Positions 8,799 to 17,340 of a DNA stretch of 35,449 nucleotides are shown here, piece by piece. Each line of letters begins with the position of its first letter. Position 1 is the stretch's first letter. The DNA is taken from contig JAEEQB010000050.1 in the NCBI GenBank assembly GCA_016285075.1, positions 1 to 35,449 of the forward strand, written 5' to 3'. Source of the DNA: Prevotella sp. Its GTDB lineage: Bacteria > Bacteroidota > Bacteroidia > Bacteroidales > Bacteroidaceae. Made by a program: the position numbers and the translations under genes. The notes under the pieces are model-generated. The model had not been told where the DNA came from, did not search any database, and saw nothing but the letters and a program-made list of their open reading frames with translations.

Positions 8799-9734
8799 CT
8801 AATGGTTCAGTAAGAAACGTTCTGCCTCAATAGCAGCCTGGCAACCACTGCCAGCTGCCGAAATGGCTTGACGATAGACTGGATCGGCACAATCGCCAGC
8901 AACAAAGATACCAGGCAACTTGGTACGTGGTGTTCCATCAATCTTCTTCAGATAGCCAACCTCGTCAGTATCCAGCCATTCTTTGAATATATCGGTGTTG
9001 GGCTTATGACCGATAGCCAGGAAAAAACCGTCAATAGCAATGTCTACCAACTGCTCATCGGGTTCGCCTTTGCGTTTTACTAAATGAGCACCCTCCACAC
9101 CGTTCTCACCAAAAAGGCCCAGCGTGTTGTGTTCAAAGAGTATTTCTATGTTCTCAGTATCCTTAACACGTTGCTGCATTACCTGCGAAGCACGCAGAAA
9201 CGGTTTACGAACAATAAGATATACTTTCTTTGCCAGTCCACTCAGATAAAGTGCATCCTCGCAGGCGGTATCACCACCACCCACTACAGCTACGGTTTTC
9301 TTACGATAGAAGAACCCGTCACAGGTAGCACAGGCAGAAACGCCCTGTCCGTTATATTTGCGCTCATCGTCAAGACCTAAGTACTTGGCAGAAGCTCCCG
9401 TAGCAATAATCACGGTGTCAGCCATGATCTCCAGACCATCCTCAGCAGTACAAACATAAGGTGCCTTAGAGAAATCGACCTTTACAATGGAACCATCACG
9501 AATGTCAGTGCCAAATCGCTCTGCCTGTTCACGCAAATCCATCATCATCTGATTTCCATCCACCCCTTGCGGATATCCAGGGAAATTCTCCACCTCGGTG
9601 GTCTGCGTTAATTGCCCACCTGGCTGCATGCCACAGTACTCTATCGGACTGAGATTAGCCCGCGAGGCATAGATGGCTGCTGTATATCCGGCAGGTCCAC
9701 TGCCAATAATCAAGCATTTCGTCTTTTCCATCAT
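8799..9734 (-). CDS. trxB: thioredoxin-disulfide reductase
   Basis: Cytoplasmic flavoenzyme that uses NADPH to reduce thioredoxin. The 311 residues match the usual low-molecular-weight enzyme. An FAD-binding GSGPAG is at 11-16, the redox-active CATC (Cys135 and Cys138) in SACATCDGFF, the NADPH-binding VVGGGDTACEDA near 150-162, and the C-terminal FAD motif GIFVAGDCADPVYRQ. Two adjacent Met codons open the frame; the first (9734) is used here, but the second is equally possible. It sits 26 bp after the glutathione peroxidase gene, consistent with a shared transcript for peroxide and disulfide stress. Confidence 0.97.
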   Translation of the reverse strand: MMEKTKCLIIGSGPAGYTAAIYASRANLSPIEYCGMQPGGQLTQTTEVENFPGYPQGVDGNQMMMDLREQAERFGTDIRDGSIVKVDFSKAPYVCTAEDGLEIMADTVIIATGASAKYLGLDDERKYNGQGVSACATCDGFFYRKKTVAVVGGGDTACEDALYLSGLAKKVYLIVRKPFLRASQVMQQRVKDTENIEILFEHNTLGLFGENGVEGAHLVKRKGEPDEQLVDIAIDGFFLAIGHKPNTDIFKEWLDTDEVGYLKKIDGTPRTKLPGIFVAGDCADPVYRQAISAAGSGCQAAIEAERFLLNH

Positions 9735-9760
9735 TCAGTATTAAGCATTAGGCTGAAGCT

Positions 9761-10312
9761 TCACTTCAACAGATCCTCTATCTGCTTGGCAATATTCTCT
9801 ATCTTCTCCGTCGGCTCGAAGCGGGCTACTACCAGACCTTTTTTATTGACAAGGAACTTGGTGAAATTCCATTTGATGTCAGGCTTCTCCTTATAGTCAG
9901 GATCTTCTTTTGAAAGCATATCATCCAAGATATGGGCAATAGGGTGGTCCATATCCCATCCGGCAAAGCCTTTCTGCTCTTTCAGGAAAACGAAAAGAGG
10001 ATCAGCATCAGGACCGTTCACCTTCACTTTTTTAAACCGCGGGAACTCTGTGCCAAAATTCAGCTTGCAGAACTCATGAATGCTTTCGTCAGTACCTGGG
10101 GCTTGTTGTCCAAACTGATTACAAGGAAAGTCAAGTATTTCGAAACCCTGAGAGTGATATTTCTCATAGAGTTTCTCCAACTCGTCATATTGAGGGGTGA
10201 AACCGCACTTAGTTGCTGTATTGACAATCAGCAATACTTCATCTGAATAGGCTTTGATAGCAACGTCTTTTCCTTTTCTGTCTTTGACAGTGAAATCATA
10301 AACTGTTTTCAT
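9761..10312 (-). CDS. glutathione peroxidase family protein (probably thioredoxin-dependent)
   Basis: Thioredoxin-fold peroxidase of 183 residues from ATG at 10312 (MKTVYDFTVKDRKGKDV). The open frame extends 30 codons further upstream, but those residues do not resemble the family. The peroxidatic cysteine is Cys36 in VNTATKCGFTPQY. The glutamine of FPCNQFGQQAPG (about 62-73) and the Trp-Asn pair in IKWNFTKFLV complete the usual catalytic tetrad. Bacterial Cys-type members often accept electrons from thioredoxin; the adjacent trxB supports that reading, but it is inference. Confidence 0.93.
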   Translation of the reverse strand: MKTVYDFTVKDRKGKDVAIKAYSDEVLLIVNTATKCGFTPQYDELEKLYEKYHSQGFEILDFPCNQFGQQAPGTDESIHEFCKLNFGTEFPRFKKVKVNGPDADPLFVFLKEQKGFAGWDMDHPIAHILDDMLSKEDPDYKEKPDIKWNFTKFLVNKKGLVVARFEPTEKIENIAKQIEDLLK

Positions 10313-10377
10313 GTTGTATATTAATTGAGAATAAAAATCGTGGGAGAGGGGTATAAAGGGGTATGTTTTACTCGAAA

Positions 10378-10421
10378 AGAGGTGCGGCCATGGCATATGC
10401 AACTACCGTGGACGCACCTCT
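10378..10421 (-). terminator. probable terminator of rpmE2
   Basis: A 9-bp perfect stem (AGAGGTGCG at 10378-10386, CGCACCTCT at 10413-10421) with a 26-nt loop. On the minus strand the second arm is followed by TTTTC. It lies 28 bp after the rpmE2 stop codon. Confidence 0.5.
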
Positions 10422-10448
10422 CGTGTTTGTCTTTATCAGTAAAATATC

Positions 10449-10703
10449 TTATTTCTTCGCTGCCTTACCGTAGCGGCTCATGAACTTATCAACACGACCT
10501 GCTGTGTCAACAAGTTTGCTCTTACCAGTATAGAACGGGTGAGAGGTATTAGAGATTTCGACTTTTACCACAGGGTAAGTTTCGCCTTCGAATTCCACAG
10601 TGTCATTCGTTTTTGCCGTAGACTTCGAGAGGAACATATCGCCGTTGGACATGTCTCTGAACACGACGGGGCGATAGTTTTCAGGATGAATACCTTTTTT
10701 CAT
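10449..10703 (-). CDS. rpmE2: 50S ribosomal protein bL31, type B
   Basis: Large-subunit ribosomal protein of 84 residues that helps bridge the two subunits. MKKGIHPENYRPVVFRD is the characteristic opening, and SNTSHPFYTGKSKLVDTAGRVDKF is the conserved C-terminal half. The CxxC zinc-binding cysteines of the other L31 type are absent, which defines type B, the form that usually replaces the zinc-binding one under zinc limitation or serves as the only copy. It is transcribed alone, with its own promoter and a hairpin downstream. Confidence 0.97.
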   Translation of the reverse strand: MKKGIHPENYRPVVFRDMSNGDMFLSKSTAKTNDTVEFEGETYPVVKVEISNTSHPFYTGKSKLVDTAGRVDKFMSRYGKAAKK

Positions 10704-10743
10704 TTTCTTGTTCGTTATTTGTTTAATATTAAATTTCGGGCTG

Positions 10744-10775
10744 CAAAGGTACTGCTTTTTTTTCGAACTGCCAAA
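10744..10775 (-). promoter_or_regulatory. Bacteroidota-type promoter of rpmE2
   Basis: Minus strand TTTG at 10775-10772, a 20-bp spacer and TACCTTTG at 10751-10744. The leader to the rpmE2 ATG at 10703 is about 35 nt. Confidence 0.7.
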
Positions 10776-10840
10776 CTTTTATTCTGTTTTTTCTATCTAT
10801 CTAACAGAAATACTGCAATTTAATGTCTGGTTTCCACTAT

Positions 10841-13279
10841 TTATCCGACGATTTTATAGCGTGCAAACTTCAACAGGAGTTGTTTTGTGCCAGTATTACG
10901 AAACTGTACGGTGGCTTTTTGATTCTCGCCTTTACCTTCTATGCTAACGACCACTCCTATGCCAAAACGCTGGTGTTCTATAGTGTTTCCCACTTGTAGT
11001 GGGCCTTCGTTTCCTGATGACCCAGGATTAGGACTCTCTTTTGGTTGTGCTGCCGGACGAGCCTGCTTCACTGGTTTGAAACGCCCACCTGATGCAGTTT
11101 GGAGTATATGTTTGAAACCCTCGGAGAACGGATCTACAGGTCGCTCTTGCTGACGGGGAGGCACTGCTCTTGGCACGGGGTCTGCACGGAACTGAGTGGC
11201 TACTGGACGTGGATTCTGCAACCAGTCAGAGCCACGGCTGGTGGTCTGACCTGGCTTGCGAAGATAGCCGCCGGGAATGTCCATATCGGCATGAGAGGAT
11301 GTCTTTCCTCCGGATTCCACACAAATCAGCTGTGGGTCAATATCTCGAATAAAACGCGAGGGAGTATCATACTCCATTCGACCATATCGGAAACGATTCT
11401 GAGCACAGGTGAGCACGCAATGTTTCTCTGCACGGGTGATGGCAACATATAATAATCGGCGTTCCTCTTCCAATTCACGTATGGAATTGATGGACATGGG
11501 TGAAGGGAAGATATTTTCTTCCAAACCCACAACAAAGACAGTAGGGAACTCCAAGCCTTTAGCAGAATGAATGGTCATCAGTGCCACCTTGTCATTTGTT
11601 TCACCATCATCGCTGTCAAAGTCTGTCAGAAGGGCTACTTCCTGCAAAAAGTCGGGCAAATAGACATGTGCATTTTCTCCATCTTCCTCACGACGGCTCT
11701 CCACAAAGTCCTGCATACCACCCAAGAACTCTTCGAGGTTCTCCTGGCGGGCTATATCTTCCGGGTTACGCGAACTGTAAATCTCCCGACTGATACCACT
11801 TGTCATGATAATCTCGTGTCCCAACCGATAGGCATCCTCCTGAGTTATTCGCTCACGCCACTGTTGTATAAGCTGGCAGAATCCCTGCAGCTTGTTAAGA
11901 GCAGCCTTACTTACATCCAACGGGAATAGTATTGGATCGGATATCACCTGCCAGAGACTGACACCGAATCTCTGTGCAGTCTGAATGACTTTGTCAAGTG
12001 TGGTCTGACCGATACCGCGTGTGGGATAATTCACTATGCGCTTAAAAGCCTCTTCGTCGTCAGGATTACTCACTAGTCTGAAATAGGCAATTACATCCTT
12101 GATTTCCTTGCGTTGATAGAACGACAGTCCACCATATATACGATAAGGTATTCCGTCCTTACGCAACTGTTCCTCAAATGAACGACTCTGCGAATTGGTG
12201 CGGTACAAAATGGCAAAGTCTGCATATTGGCAGTGATCCTCCTTACGGATTCGCTTGATGTCTTGGCAGACAATAATAGCTTCCTCCTTATCACTGTAGG
12301 CTGGTTTCAGAATCAATCGCTCACCTTGTTCATTATGGCTATAGACATCTTTAGGGATTTGCCGTTCGTTTTTGCGGATGAGAGAGTTGGCAGCCTGGAC
12401 GATATGTTGTGTGGACCGATAGTTCTGTTCCAATTTAAAGAGCCGTACTCCGTCATAGGCTGATTGGAAATTCAGAATATTGTCAATGTTGGCTCCACGG
12501 AAACTATAGATGCTCTGTGCATCGTCTCCAACAACACACACACGCTGGCGTTCTTTTGTCAGTTGTAAGACAATGGCCTGCTGGGCATAGTTCGTGTCTT
12601 GATACTCATCTACCAACACAAACTGGAAACGCTCCACATATTTCTGTCTGATGTCCTCGTGATTGCAGAACAACTGATGGGTATAGACAAGCAGATCATC
12701 AAAGTCCATGGCATTTGCCTGGCGACAACGTTCCATATACCTTATATATATATCTTTAATGGCAGGTCTTTTCTGAGACACATCATCTTTCGCCCATGCA
12801 CTAGAAGCGTAGGCTTGTGGCAGGAGAAGATGATTCTTGGCCATCGAGATACGGTCCGAAACAGATGACGGCTTATATACCTTGTCGTCAAGCTGCATCT
12901 CCTTGATAATCGCCTTTACCAATGATCGCGCGTCTGTCTGGTCGTAGATGGTAAAATTGTTGTTGAATCCAATCTTATCTGCTTCGGAGCGAAGAATACG
13001 TGAAAAAATAGAGTGGAAGGTTCCCATGTTCAGATAGCGGGCCAATTCCTCTCCCACTAGTCTGGCAATGCGTTCCTTCATTTCACGTGCCGCTTTATTG
13101 GTAAACGTGAGAGCTAACACTTGCCAAGGTTTCATGCCTTGATGAAGAAGGTAGACAATTTTGTAGGTAAGAACACGTGTCTTGCCCGAACCAGCACCAG
13201 CAATAACCAACGAGGGACCATCGCAATACAGAACTGCCTCTCGCTGACTCTCATTAAGTTGTCCTAACAATTCTTCCAT
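10841..13279 (-). CDS. pcrA: UvrD/PcrA-type superfamily 1 DNA helicase
   Basis: ATP-dependent 3'-5' DNA helicase used in nucleotide-excision repair and removal of protein roadblocks. The ATG at 13279 (MEELLGQLNESQREAV) gives 812 residues and the standard opening; the frame is open 23 codons further upstream but overlaps the preceding gene. Motifs visible are Q motif LNESQREAV, Walker A GAGSGKT (28-34), motif Ia ALTFTNKAAREMKER, motif II VDEYQDTN, motif III GDDAQSIYSFRGA, motif IV LEQNYRST, and motifs V-VI LMTIHSAKGLEFP and RRLLYVAITRA. A C-terminal Tudor-like segment (VGNTIEHQRFGIGVVVSIEG) ends the protein, as in PcrA. It starts 4 bp after the alcohol dehydrogenase stop, so the two are probably co-transcribed. 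Confidence 0.95.
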   Translation of the reverse strand: MEELLGQLNESQREAVLYCDGPSLVIAGAGSGKTRVLTYKIVYLLHQGMKPWQVLALTFTNKAAREMKERIARLVGEELARYLNMGTFHSIFSRILRSEADKIGFNNNFTIYDQTDARSLVKAIIKEMQLDDKVYKPSSVSDRISMAKNHLLLPQAYASSAWAKDDVSQKRPAIKDIYIRYMERCRQANAMDFDDLLVYTHQLFCNHEDIRQKYVERFQFVLVDEYQDTNYAQQAIVLQLTKERQRVCVVGDDAQSIYSFRGANIDNILNFQSAYDGVRLFKLEQNYRSTQHIVQAANSLIRKNERQIPKDVYSHNEQGERLILKPAYSDKEEAIIVCQDIKRIRKEDHCQYADFAILYRTNSQSRSFEEQLRKDGIPYRIYGGLSFYQRKEIKDVIAYFRLVSNPDDEEAFKRIVNYPTRGIGQTTLDKVIQTAQRFGVSLWQVISDPILFPLDVSKAALNKLQGFCQLIQQWRERITQEDAYRLGHEIIMTSGISREIYSSRNPEDIARQENLEEFLGGMQDFVESRREEDGENAHVYLPDFLQEVALLTDFDSDDGETNDKVALMTIHSAKGLEFPTVFVVGLEENIFPSPMSINSIRELEEERRLLYVAITRAEKHCVLTCAQNRFRYGRMEYDTPSRFIRDIDPQLICVESGGKTSSHADMDIPGGYLRKPGQTTSRGSDWLQNPRPVATQFRADPVPRAVPPRQQERPVDPFSEGFKHILQTASGGRFKPVKQARPAAQPKESPNPGSSGNEGPLQVGNTIEHQRFGIGVVVSIEGKGENQKATVQFRNTGTKQLLLKFARYKIVG

Positions 13280-13283
13280 TAAC

Positions 13284-14471
13284 CTATTTGTTGGCAATAC
13301 GATATATGGCTTCCATGTCTTTTGGCTGTAGTATTTCCATGGCACCAATATTCATACTGCCTTCGCGACTGCACTTTTTAACCATCAGAAGAATCTCCTC
13401 ATCTGTAGCAGGACGGCCTATAAGTTCGGGGATGCTGGTAGGCATTCCTATTTGCCGATAGAATTCCTCAATAGCTGCAATGCCACGTAATGCAGTCTCC
13501 TCAGGATGTCCGAAGTCATTGGTAACACCCATTACGTTGACTGCGAATTGTACGAAACGACTCAGGTGTTTGTCCATGACATAGCGAGCCCAAGAAGCCC
13601 AGATGGCTGCCAGTCCAGCACCATGAGTCACACCAAAGAGGGCACTCAGTTCGTGTTCCAGCTTATGAGTGGAAAAATCTTTTTCAGTCCCGCACTCGGT
13701 CAGATCGTTATGGGCCAAAGAACCTGCCCACATAATCTGTGCACGTAATCTGTAGTCCTCCGGGTTCTTCATCACTTCCACGGCACAGTCCTTTACCGTT
13801 CGCAGCAATGCTTCACTGATGGCGTCAGTCAGTAGCATATCAGTGTATTTCGAGAAATAGCGCTCCATGGTATGCATCATGATGTCAGTACAACCTGCAG
13901 CCGTCTGATAAGGAGGGAGAGTATAGGTACGTTCTGGATTCATAATACAGAAACGGCAACGGCACAGATCGCTGTTGATGCCACGCTTAATGGCCCCTTC
14001 GTCCTTGGTAATGACGCAACTGCTCGACATCTCGCTGCCTGCAGCAGGGATGGTAAGTATCACGCCAATAGGCAGGCAATCCGTGGGAGAAGCCTTTCCT
14101 GCCCAGAAGTCCCAAACATCACCATTGTATTTTACGCCATATCCAATGGCTTTGGCGGAATCAATGACACTACCTCCCCCTACAGCTAGGATAAAGTCTA
14201 CCCCCTCACTACGGCTGAGGGATATGCCTTCTTCAACCTTCGACAGCAGAGGATTGGGCACAACCCCTCCTAATTCCACATAAGGGATGCCAGCCCCATT
14301 TAGCAAAGCATAGACCTTGTCCAACAATCCAGAGCGCTTGGCACTGCCACCTCCATAATGGACAAGCACCTTTTTTGCACCATTAGCTTTCAACAACTGC
14401 GGAAGTTTTTCTTCTGAATCCCGTCCGAACACCACTCGTGTAGGCGCATAAAAATTAAAATCCTTTATCAT
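13284..14471 (-). CDS. iron-containing alcohol dehydrogenase, butanol-dehydrogenase (BdhA/YqhD) type
   Basis: Group III metal-dependent NAD(P)H alcohol dehydrogenase of 395 residues, likely reducing aldehydes during fermentation. Evidence is the start MIKDFNFYAPTRVVFG, the nucleotide-binding AVGGGSVIDSAKAI, the metal-site segment GCTDIMMHTMERYF (Asp and His ligands) and the histidine-rich THKLEHELSALFGVTHGAGLA near the C-terminus. Start and length fit the family, and no key residue is missing. It precedes pcrA by 4 bp, an association with no obvious functional logic. Exact substrate and cofactor cannot be told from sequence. Confidence 0.92.
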   Translation of the reverse strand: MIKDFNFYAPTRVVFGRDSEEKLPQLLKANGAKKVLVHYGGGSAKRSGLLDKVYALLNGAGIPYVELGGVVPNPLLSKVEEGISLSRSEGVDFILAVGGGSVIDSAKAIGYGVKYNGDVWDFWAGKASPTDCLPIGVILTIPAAGSEMSSSCVITKDEGAIKRGINSDLCRCRFCIMNPERTYTLPPYQTAAGCTDIMMHTMERYFSKYTDMLLTDAISEALLRTVKDCAVEVMKNPEDYRLRAQIMWAGSLAHNDLTECGTEKDFSTHKLEHELSALFGVTHGAGLAAIWASWARYVMDKHLSRFVQFAVNVMGVTNDFGHPEETALRGIAAIEEFYRQIGMPTSIPELIGRPATDEEILLMVKKCSREGSMNIGAMEILQPKDMEAIYRIANK

Positions 14472-14535
14472 ATTGACAATAAAGAAAGAAATAGTTCATA
14501 TATATTGAAAAGATGTAATCACCTTAATCATGTTG

Positions 14536-15192
14536 TCAATCGTTGGATGATTGATTCATCTGAAGAGCCTTCAAAAGTTTCATCAGACTATCTGAATCAG
14601 TCCAACTAAAACCGGACATGTTCATGAACGTTTTCAAGATGCGACGTTTGTCCTTGGGAAGCTGTCGCAAAAGTTCGCGCTCATGTACACGATACATCTT
14701 GCCGTTAAATCTATAATAGAAAATGTCGATAAGAGGCATTTTTATCTCAGATTCATTTTCCAGATCTATAGAACTAGTCTGAATAATAGAATTGAAACTA
14801 AAATCAATGTTGGTTAGCTGATGATTGTTCAGTAAGAGCCTGTTGTAAGCCGGAACATCGATGATTGTAGCTTTATATAATGCATCAGCACCTAGGGTAT
14901 CTACCAAAAAACACAGCAACGTGTCAATACGTATGTAATGACGGTCTTCGAAGTCCACAGCTGTAACGGCTTTCACATCTGCCTGTTTGGTAAGACCACC
15001 ACTGACATAGAGCAACGTGCTGTTCTTCAGGAAAATATTGGCAAAAGGTTGTGACAGCTTTCTACCATCGGCAAGAGTGATTGTACAAGGTTTAAACTCC
15101 TTATAGACAGTAAAACTGGAAGACACACCGTCTGCCTTGACTTCAGCAAAAATGCCGAGAAGAAAAATGATATACAGAATTGTCTTTTTCAT
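14536..15192 (-). CDS. hypothetical secreted protein
   Basis: I do not recognise this family. The ATG at 15192 gives 218 residues beginning MKKTILYIIFLLGIFAEVKADG, a plausible signal peptide cleaved after an Ala near residue 20; a GTG two codons upstream is an alternative start. The mature part is soluble-looking, with alternating beta-like segments (ITLADGRKLSQPFANIFLKN) and a charged tail ending in MNQSSND. It resembles small periplasmic proteins of Bacteroidota only in general character. It lies downstream of the tRNA-Asp pair, separated by a strong terminator hairpin, so it probably has its own promoter, which I could not locate. Confidence 0.7.
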   Translation of the reverse strand: MKKTILYIIFLLGIFAEVKADGVSSSFTVYKEFKPCTITLADGRKLSQPFANIFLKNSTLLYVSGGLTKQADVKAVTAVDFEDRHYIRIDTLLCFLVDTLGADALYKATIIDVPAYNRLLLNNHQLTNIDFSFNSIIQTSSIDLENESEIKMPLIDIFYYRFNGKMYRVHERELLRQLPKDKRRILKTFMNMSGFSWTDSDSLMKLLKALQMNQSSND

Positions 15193-15223
15193 AATCACAT
15201 CATTTCAGTTATTTTTCATACTT

Positions 15224-15261
15224 AAAAAGTCCATTGAAACCTAACAGTTATCAATGGACTT
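15224..15261 (-). terminator. rho-independent terminator of the tRNA-Asp pair
   Basis: An 11-bp perfect stem (AAGTCCATTGA at 15227-15237, TCAATGGACTT at 15251-15261) with a 13-nt loop. On the minus strand the stem ends in a run of five T, just after the tRNA-Asp genes. Confidence 0.75.
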
Positions 15262-15277
15262 ATAATGCCTTTTTGTG

Positions 15278-15351
15278 CGGTGCGTACGAGACTCGAACTC
15301 GTGACCTCCTGCGTGACAGGCAGGCATTCTAACCTACTGAACTAACGCACC
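15278..15351 (-). tRNA. tRNA-Asp (GTC), copy 1
   Basis: Minus-strand cloverleaf of 74 nt with acceptor GGTGCGT/ACGCACC, anticodon loop CTGTCAC (anticodon GTC) and T-loop GTTCGAGTC. The CCA tail is not encoded. Identical over its length to copy 2. Confidence 0.96.
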
Positions 15352-15381
15352 TTTAAACGTATTAACCTGCCGAAAAAGAAG

Positions 15382-15455
15382 CGGTGCGTACGAGACTCGA
15401 ACTCGTGACCTCCTGCGTGACAGGCAGGCATTCTAACCTACTGAACTAACGCACC
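15382..15455 (-). tRNA. tRNA-Asp (GTC), copy 2
   Basis: Same 74-nt sequence as copy 1, with 30 bp between the two genes. It is the promoter-proximal copy; both are likely processed from one short transcript. Confidence 0.96.
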
Positions 15456-15482
15456 TCTTGGGTCTTTCTTCGTTTGCGGGTG

Positions 15483-15513
15483 CAAAGGTATGAATAATTT
15501 TTGAATTAGCAAA
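15483..15513 (-). promoter_or_regulatory. Bacteroidota-type promoter of the tRNA-Asp pair
   Basis: Minus strand TTTG at 15513-15510, a 19-bp spacer and TACCTTTG at 15490-15483. The -7 element lies 27 bp before the first tRNA base. Confidence 0.75.
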
Positions 15514-15530
15514 ACATTTGCGTGTTTTTT

Positions 15531-16046
15531 TTAAAAAAATCTCTGCATAAGCAAGGCATCATGATACTCCTTACCATCATAAAGCCATTCTGTAAGTCTT
15601 GCAACCAATTGATAATCTGCTTTCGAGAAGAGATCAATGGCAGCATGATTATCGGCAGCAATCATTGCATAAAGCTGATGCAAATGGAGAATGCGCTGGG
15701 CATAATCGTCCAAACAGAGCAGTGTATTGTAGCCATATCCCTGCCTACGAAGATGGTTAAGAATAATCACTCCCACTTCTGCACGACGATGCTTTGCATC
15801 AAAATTCACGACATCAGCAATGCCGACCACCCTACCCTCGCGGTTTTCTACCATCATTCGGACTTGACGATCAGTATAGATGTCGTCAGAAGAAGTTGCA
15901 ATATAATCATGGAGCGTATACCGTGAATAGGGTACATTTGTACTTCCTACGTTCCATAACAGAGTGTCGTTCTCTATCTGATACAACAGTTCGAGATCCT
16001 CAGGCTCCATTGCCCTCAGTCTAACCAATGTCTGGGGAATATTCAT
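15531..16046 (-). CDS. GNAT family N-acetyltransferase
   Basis: Acetyl-CoA-dependent acetyltransferase fold of 171 residues; substrate unknown. The opening VRLRAMEPEDLELLYQIENDTLLW and the acetyl-CoA-binding segment EVGVIILNHLRRQGYGYNTL (RxxGxG-type loop) are typical of the RimJ/SpeG-like side of the family. It also has the usual C-terminal AADNHAAIDLFSKADYQ, where an Asn and a Phe-Ser helix follow motif B. Its ATG overlaps the stop of the glycosyltransferase by 4 bp, so it is the last gene of the engB operon and is probably translationally coupled. RimI-like protein acetylation and small-molecule acetylation are both possible. Confidence 0.88.
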   Translation of the reverse strand: MNIPQTLVRLRAMEPEDLELLYQIENDTLLWNVGSTNVPYSRYTLHDYIATSSDDIYTDRQVRMMVENREGRVVGIADVVNFDAKHRRAEVGVIILNHLRRQGYGYNTLLCLDDYAQRILHLHQLYAMIAADNHAAIDLFSKADYQLVARLTEWLYDGKEYHDALLMQRFF

Positions 16047-16891
16047 AAGTGGAGTTTTTGGCGTAAGATATCAATCAATGCGATGAATGCACGAAAATAG
16101 ATGGCAGCCTTAACCGGCAAAGTGTAGAAGAAGCTCAGATGGCTATAATGCTTGCGAAAAAAAATCAACATGGCCTGATAGAAAACATGCACATATCGGT
16201 ATTCGGATTTATGGGTGGACTTTCCTTTGAAGTGTACGATGGGTAATGGCAAGTACCAATTTTGGAAACCACCTTTGAGCAGGCGGTAAGAAAGGTCAAT
16301 ATCCTCGCCATACATAAAGAAATCTTCATCGAGCAGACCTATTTTGTCAAGTGCCGAGTGCCGTAGCATGAAAAAAGCGCCACTAATCACTTCTATTTGA
16401 CAGGGCTTATCCCAAGGCAGATCGCTCATATAATAACGGTTTGAAAAACCAAGCATTTTCAAGGCAGAAACCCAAGGAGTGGGAATGGCACGGCGTGATT
16501 CGGGTGCCAGGCTCCCGTCTTCGTTATGCATCATCACTCCTGCCCCACCCGCTTGCGGATGCTCATCCATGAACTTAACTGCTTCTCGCAGCGTATGCTC
16601 CGCAACTGTGGTATCTGGATTGAGCAACAGTATGTATCTACCCTTTGCCAGACGAATAGCCTGATTGTTGGCAGAGGCAAACCCCACATTGTCTTTATTT
16701 GCGATGAATTGTGCTTCCGGGTATTTACACGGCAACAGAGCCAATGTATCATCAGTTGAAGCATTGTCTACAACGAAAACCTCGCCCTCGATACCTTCAA
16801 GGGCCTTTCTTACGCTGGCCAGACAATCATCCAAATAAGTACGTACATTATAGCTGACTATGATAACAGACAGTTTCACTCTTTCACACAT
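16043..16891 (-). CDS. glycosyltransferase family 2 (rhamnosyltransferase/WbbL-like)
   Basis: GT-A fold sugar transferase of 282 residues, probably acting on cell-surface glycans at the inner membrane face. The start is set at ATG 16891 (MCERVKLSVIIVSYNV); the longer frame would need a TTG. The nucleotide-sugar site is seen in VDNASTDDTL (about 41-50) and LLLNPDTTV, where NPD replaces the classical DXD. The acceptor-site region DEDFFMYGEDIDLSYRLL is typical of WbbL-like enzymes. A basic, aromatic C-terminal tail (RKHYSHLSFFYTLPVKAAIYF) suggests membrane association. It begins 5 bp after the stop of the membrane protein upstream. Confidence 0.92.
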   Translation of the reverse strand: MCERVKLSVIIVSYNVRTYLDDCLASVRKALEGIEGEVFVVDNASTDDTLALLPCKYPEAQFIANKDNVGFASANNQAIRLAKGRYILLLNPDTTVAEHTLREAVKFMDEHPQAGGAGVMMHNEDGSLAPESRRAIPTPWVSALKMLGFSNRYYMSDLPWDKPCQIEVISGAFFMLRHSALDKIGLLDEDFFMYGEDIDLSYRLLKGGFQNWYLPLPIVHFKGKSTHKSEYRYVHVFYQAMLIFFRKHYSHLSFFYTLPVKAAIYFRAFIALIDILRQKLHL

Positions 16892-16896
16892 GATGT

Positions 16897-17340
16897 TCAA
16901 CCATTTCCTGTTTCTTCAGTATTTTCCACATCGGCTAAGCAACGGTTCATGCTAGGATAGACAAAAGCAAGACAGATCAGCAAGATGATTGCCATATAAC
17001 CGAAAGTGGTGTTCATATAAATATAATAGAATAAGGTATTGGCAAGAAGTGGTACTTCAAGCATAGACAGTCGCAACACACCCCACTTGCGCAGGGCTAT
17101 AGCCTTGCCTTCCACAAGTTCTTTCTGAATTCGCTTCATTTTAAACATCTTCAGTGCTAAGGGGATAGATGCTATTGTCATCAGTTCCATCATGACAGTT
17201 GTTATAAACTCAGCAGTAGCATTTCCTCCTGCAGCCGTGCCTGACTCCAGCATATCTGTTTCAAACAAAAGTACAGTCAAGGCTGACAGACCCACCATCA
17301 GCCAGAAAAGAAACATCAACACATTTCTAGTCTCTTTCAT
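16897..17340 (-). CDS. hypothetical four-helix membrane protein
   Basis: Small integral membrane protein of 147 residues with no family I can name. Four hydrophobic stretches are visible: about 6-26 (VLMFLFWLMVGLSALTVLLF), about 45-63 (FITTVMMELMTIASIPLAL), about 92-110 and about 113-130. A basic loop (KMFKMKRIQKELVEGKAIALRKWG) joins the two halves and the tail is acidic. It starts in the last codons of recR (ATGA overlap) and is followed after a few bases by the glycosyltransferase, so it is translated from the same message. The position suggests an envelope role shared with the glycosyltransferase, but this is inference. Confidence 0.8.
   Translation of the reverse strand: MKETRNVLMFLFWLMVGLSALTVLLFETDMLESGTAAGGNATAEFITTVMMELMTIASIPLALKMFKMKRIQKELVEGKAIALRKWGVLRLSMLEVPLLANTLFYYIYMNTTFGYMAIILLICLAFVYPSMNRCLADVENTEETGNG

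Noticed and set aside
14468..14540. Near-repeat ATCATATTGACAAT / ATCATGTTGTCAAT flanking the alcohol dehydrogenase start
   Set aside because: Two short similar words 59 bp apart, one of them inside the end of the neighbouring gene, are within chance in AT-rich sequence.
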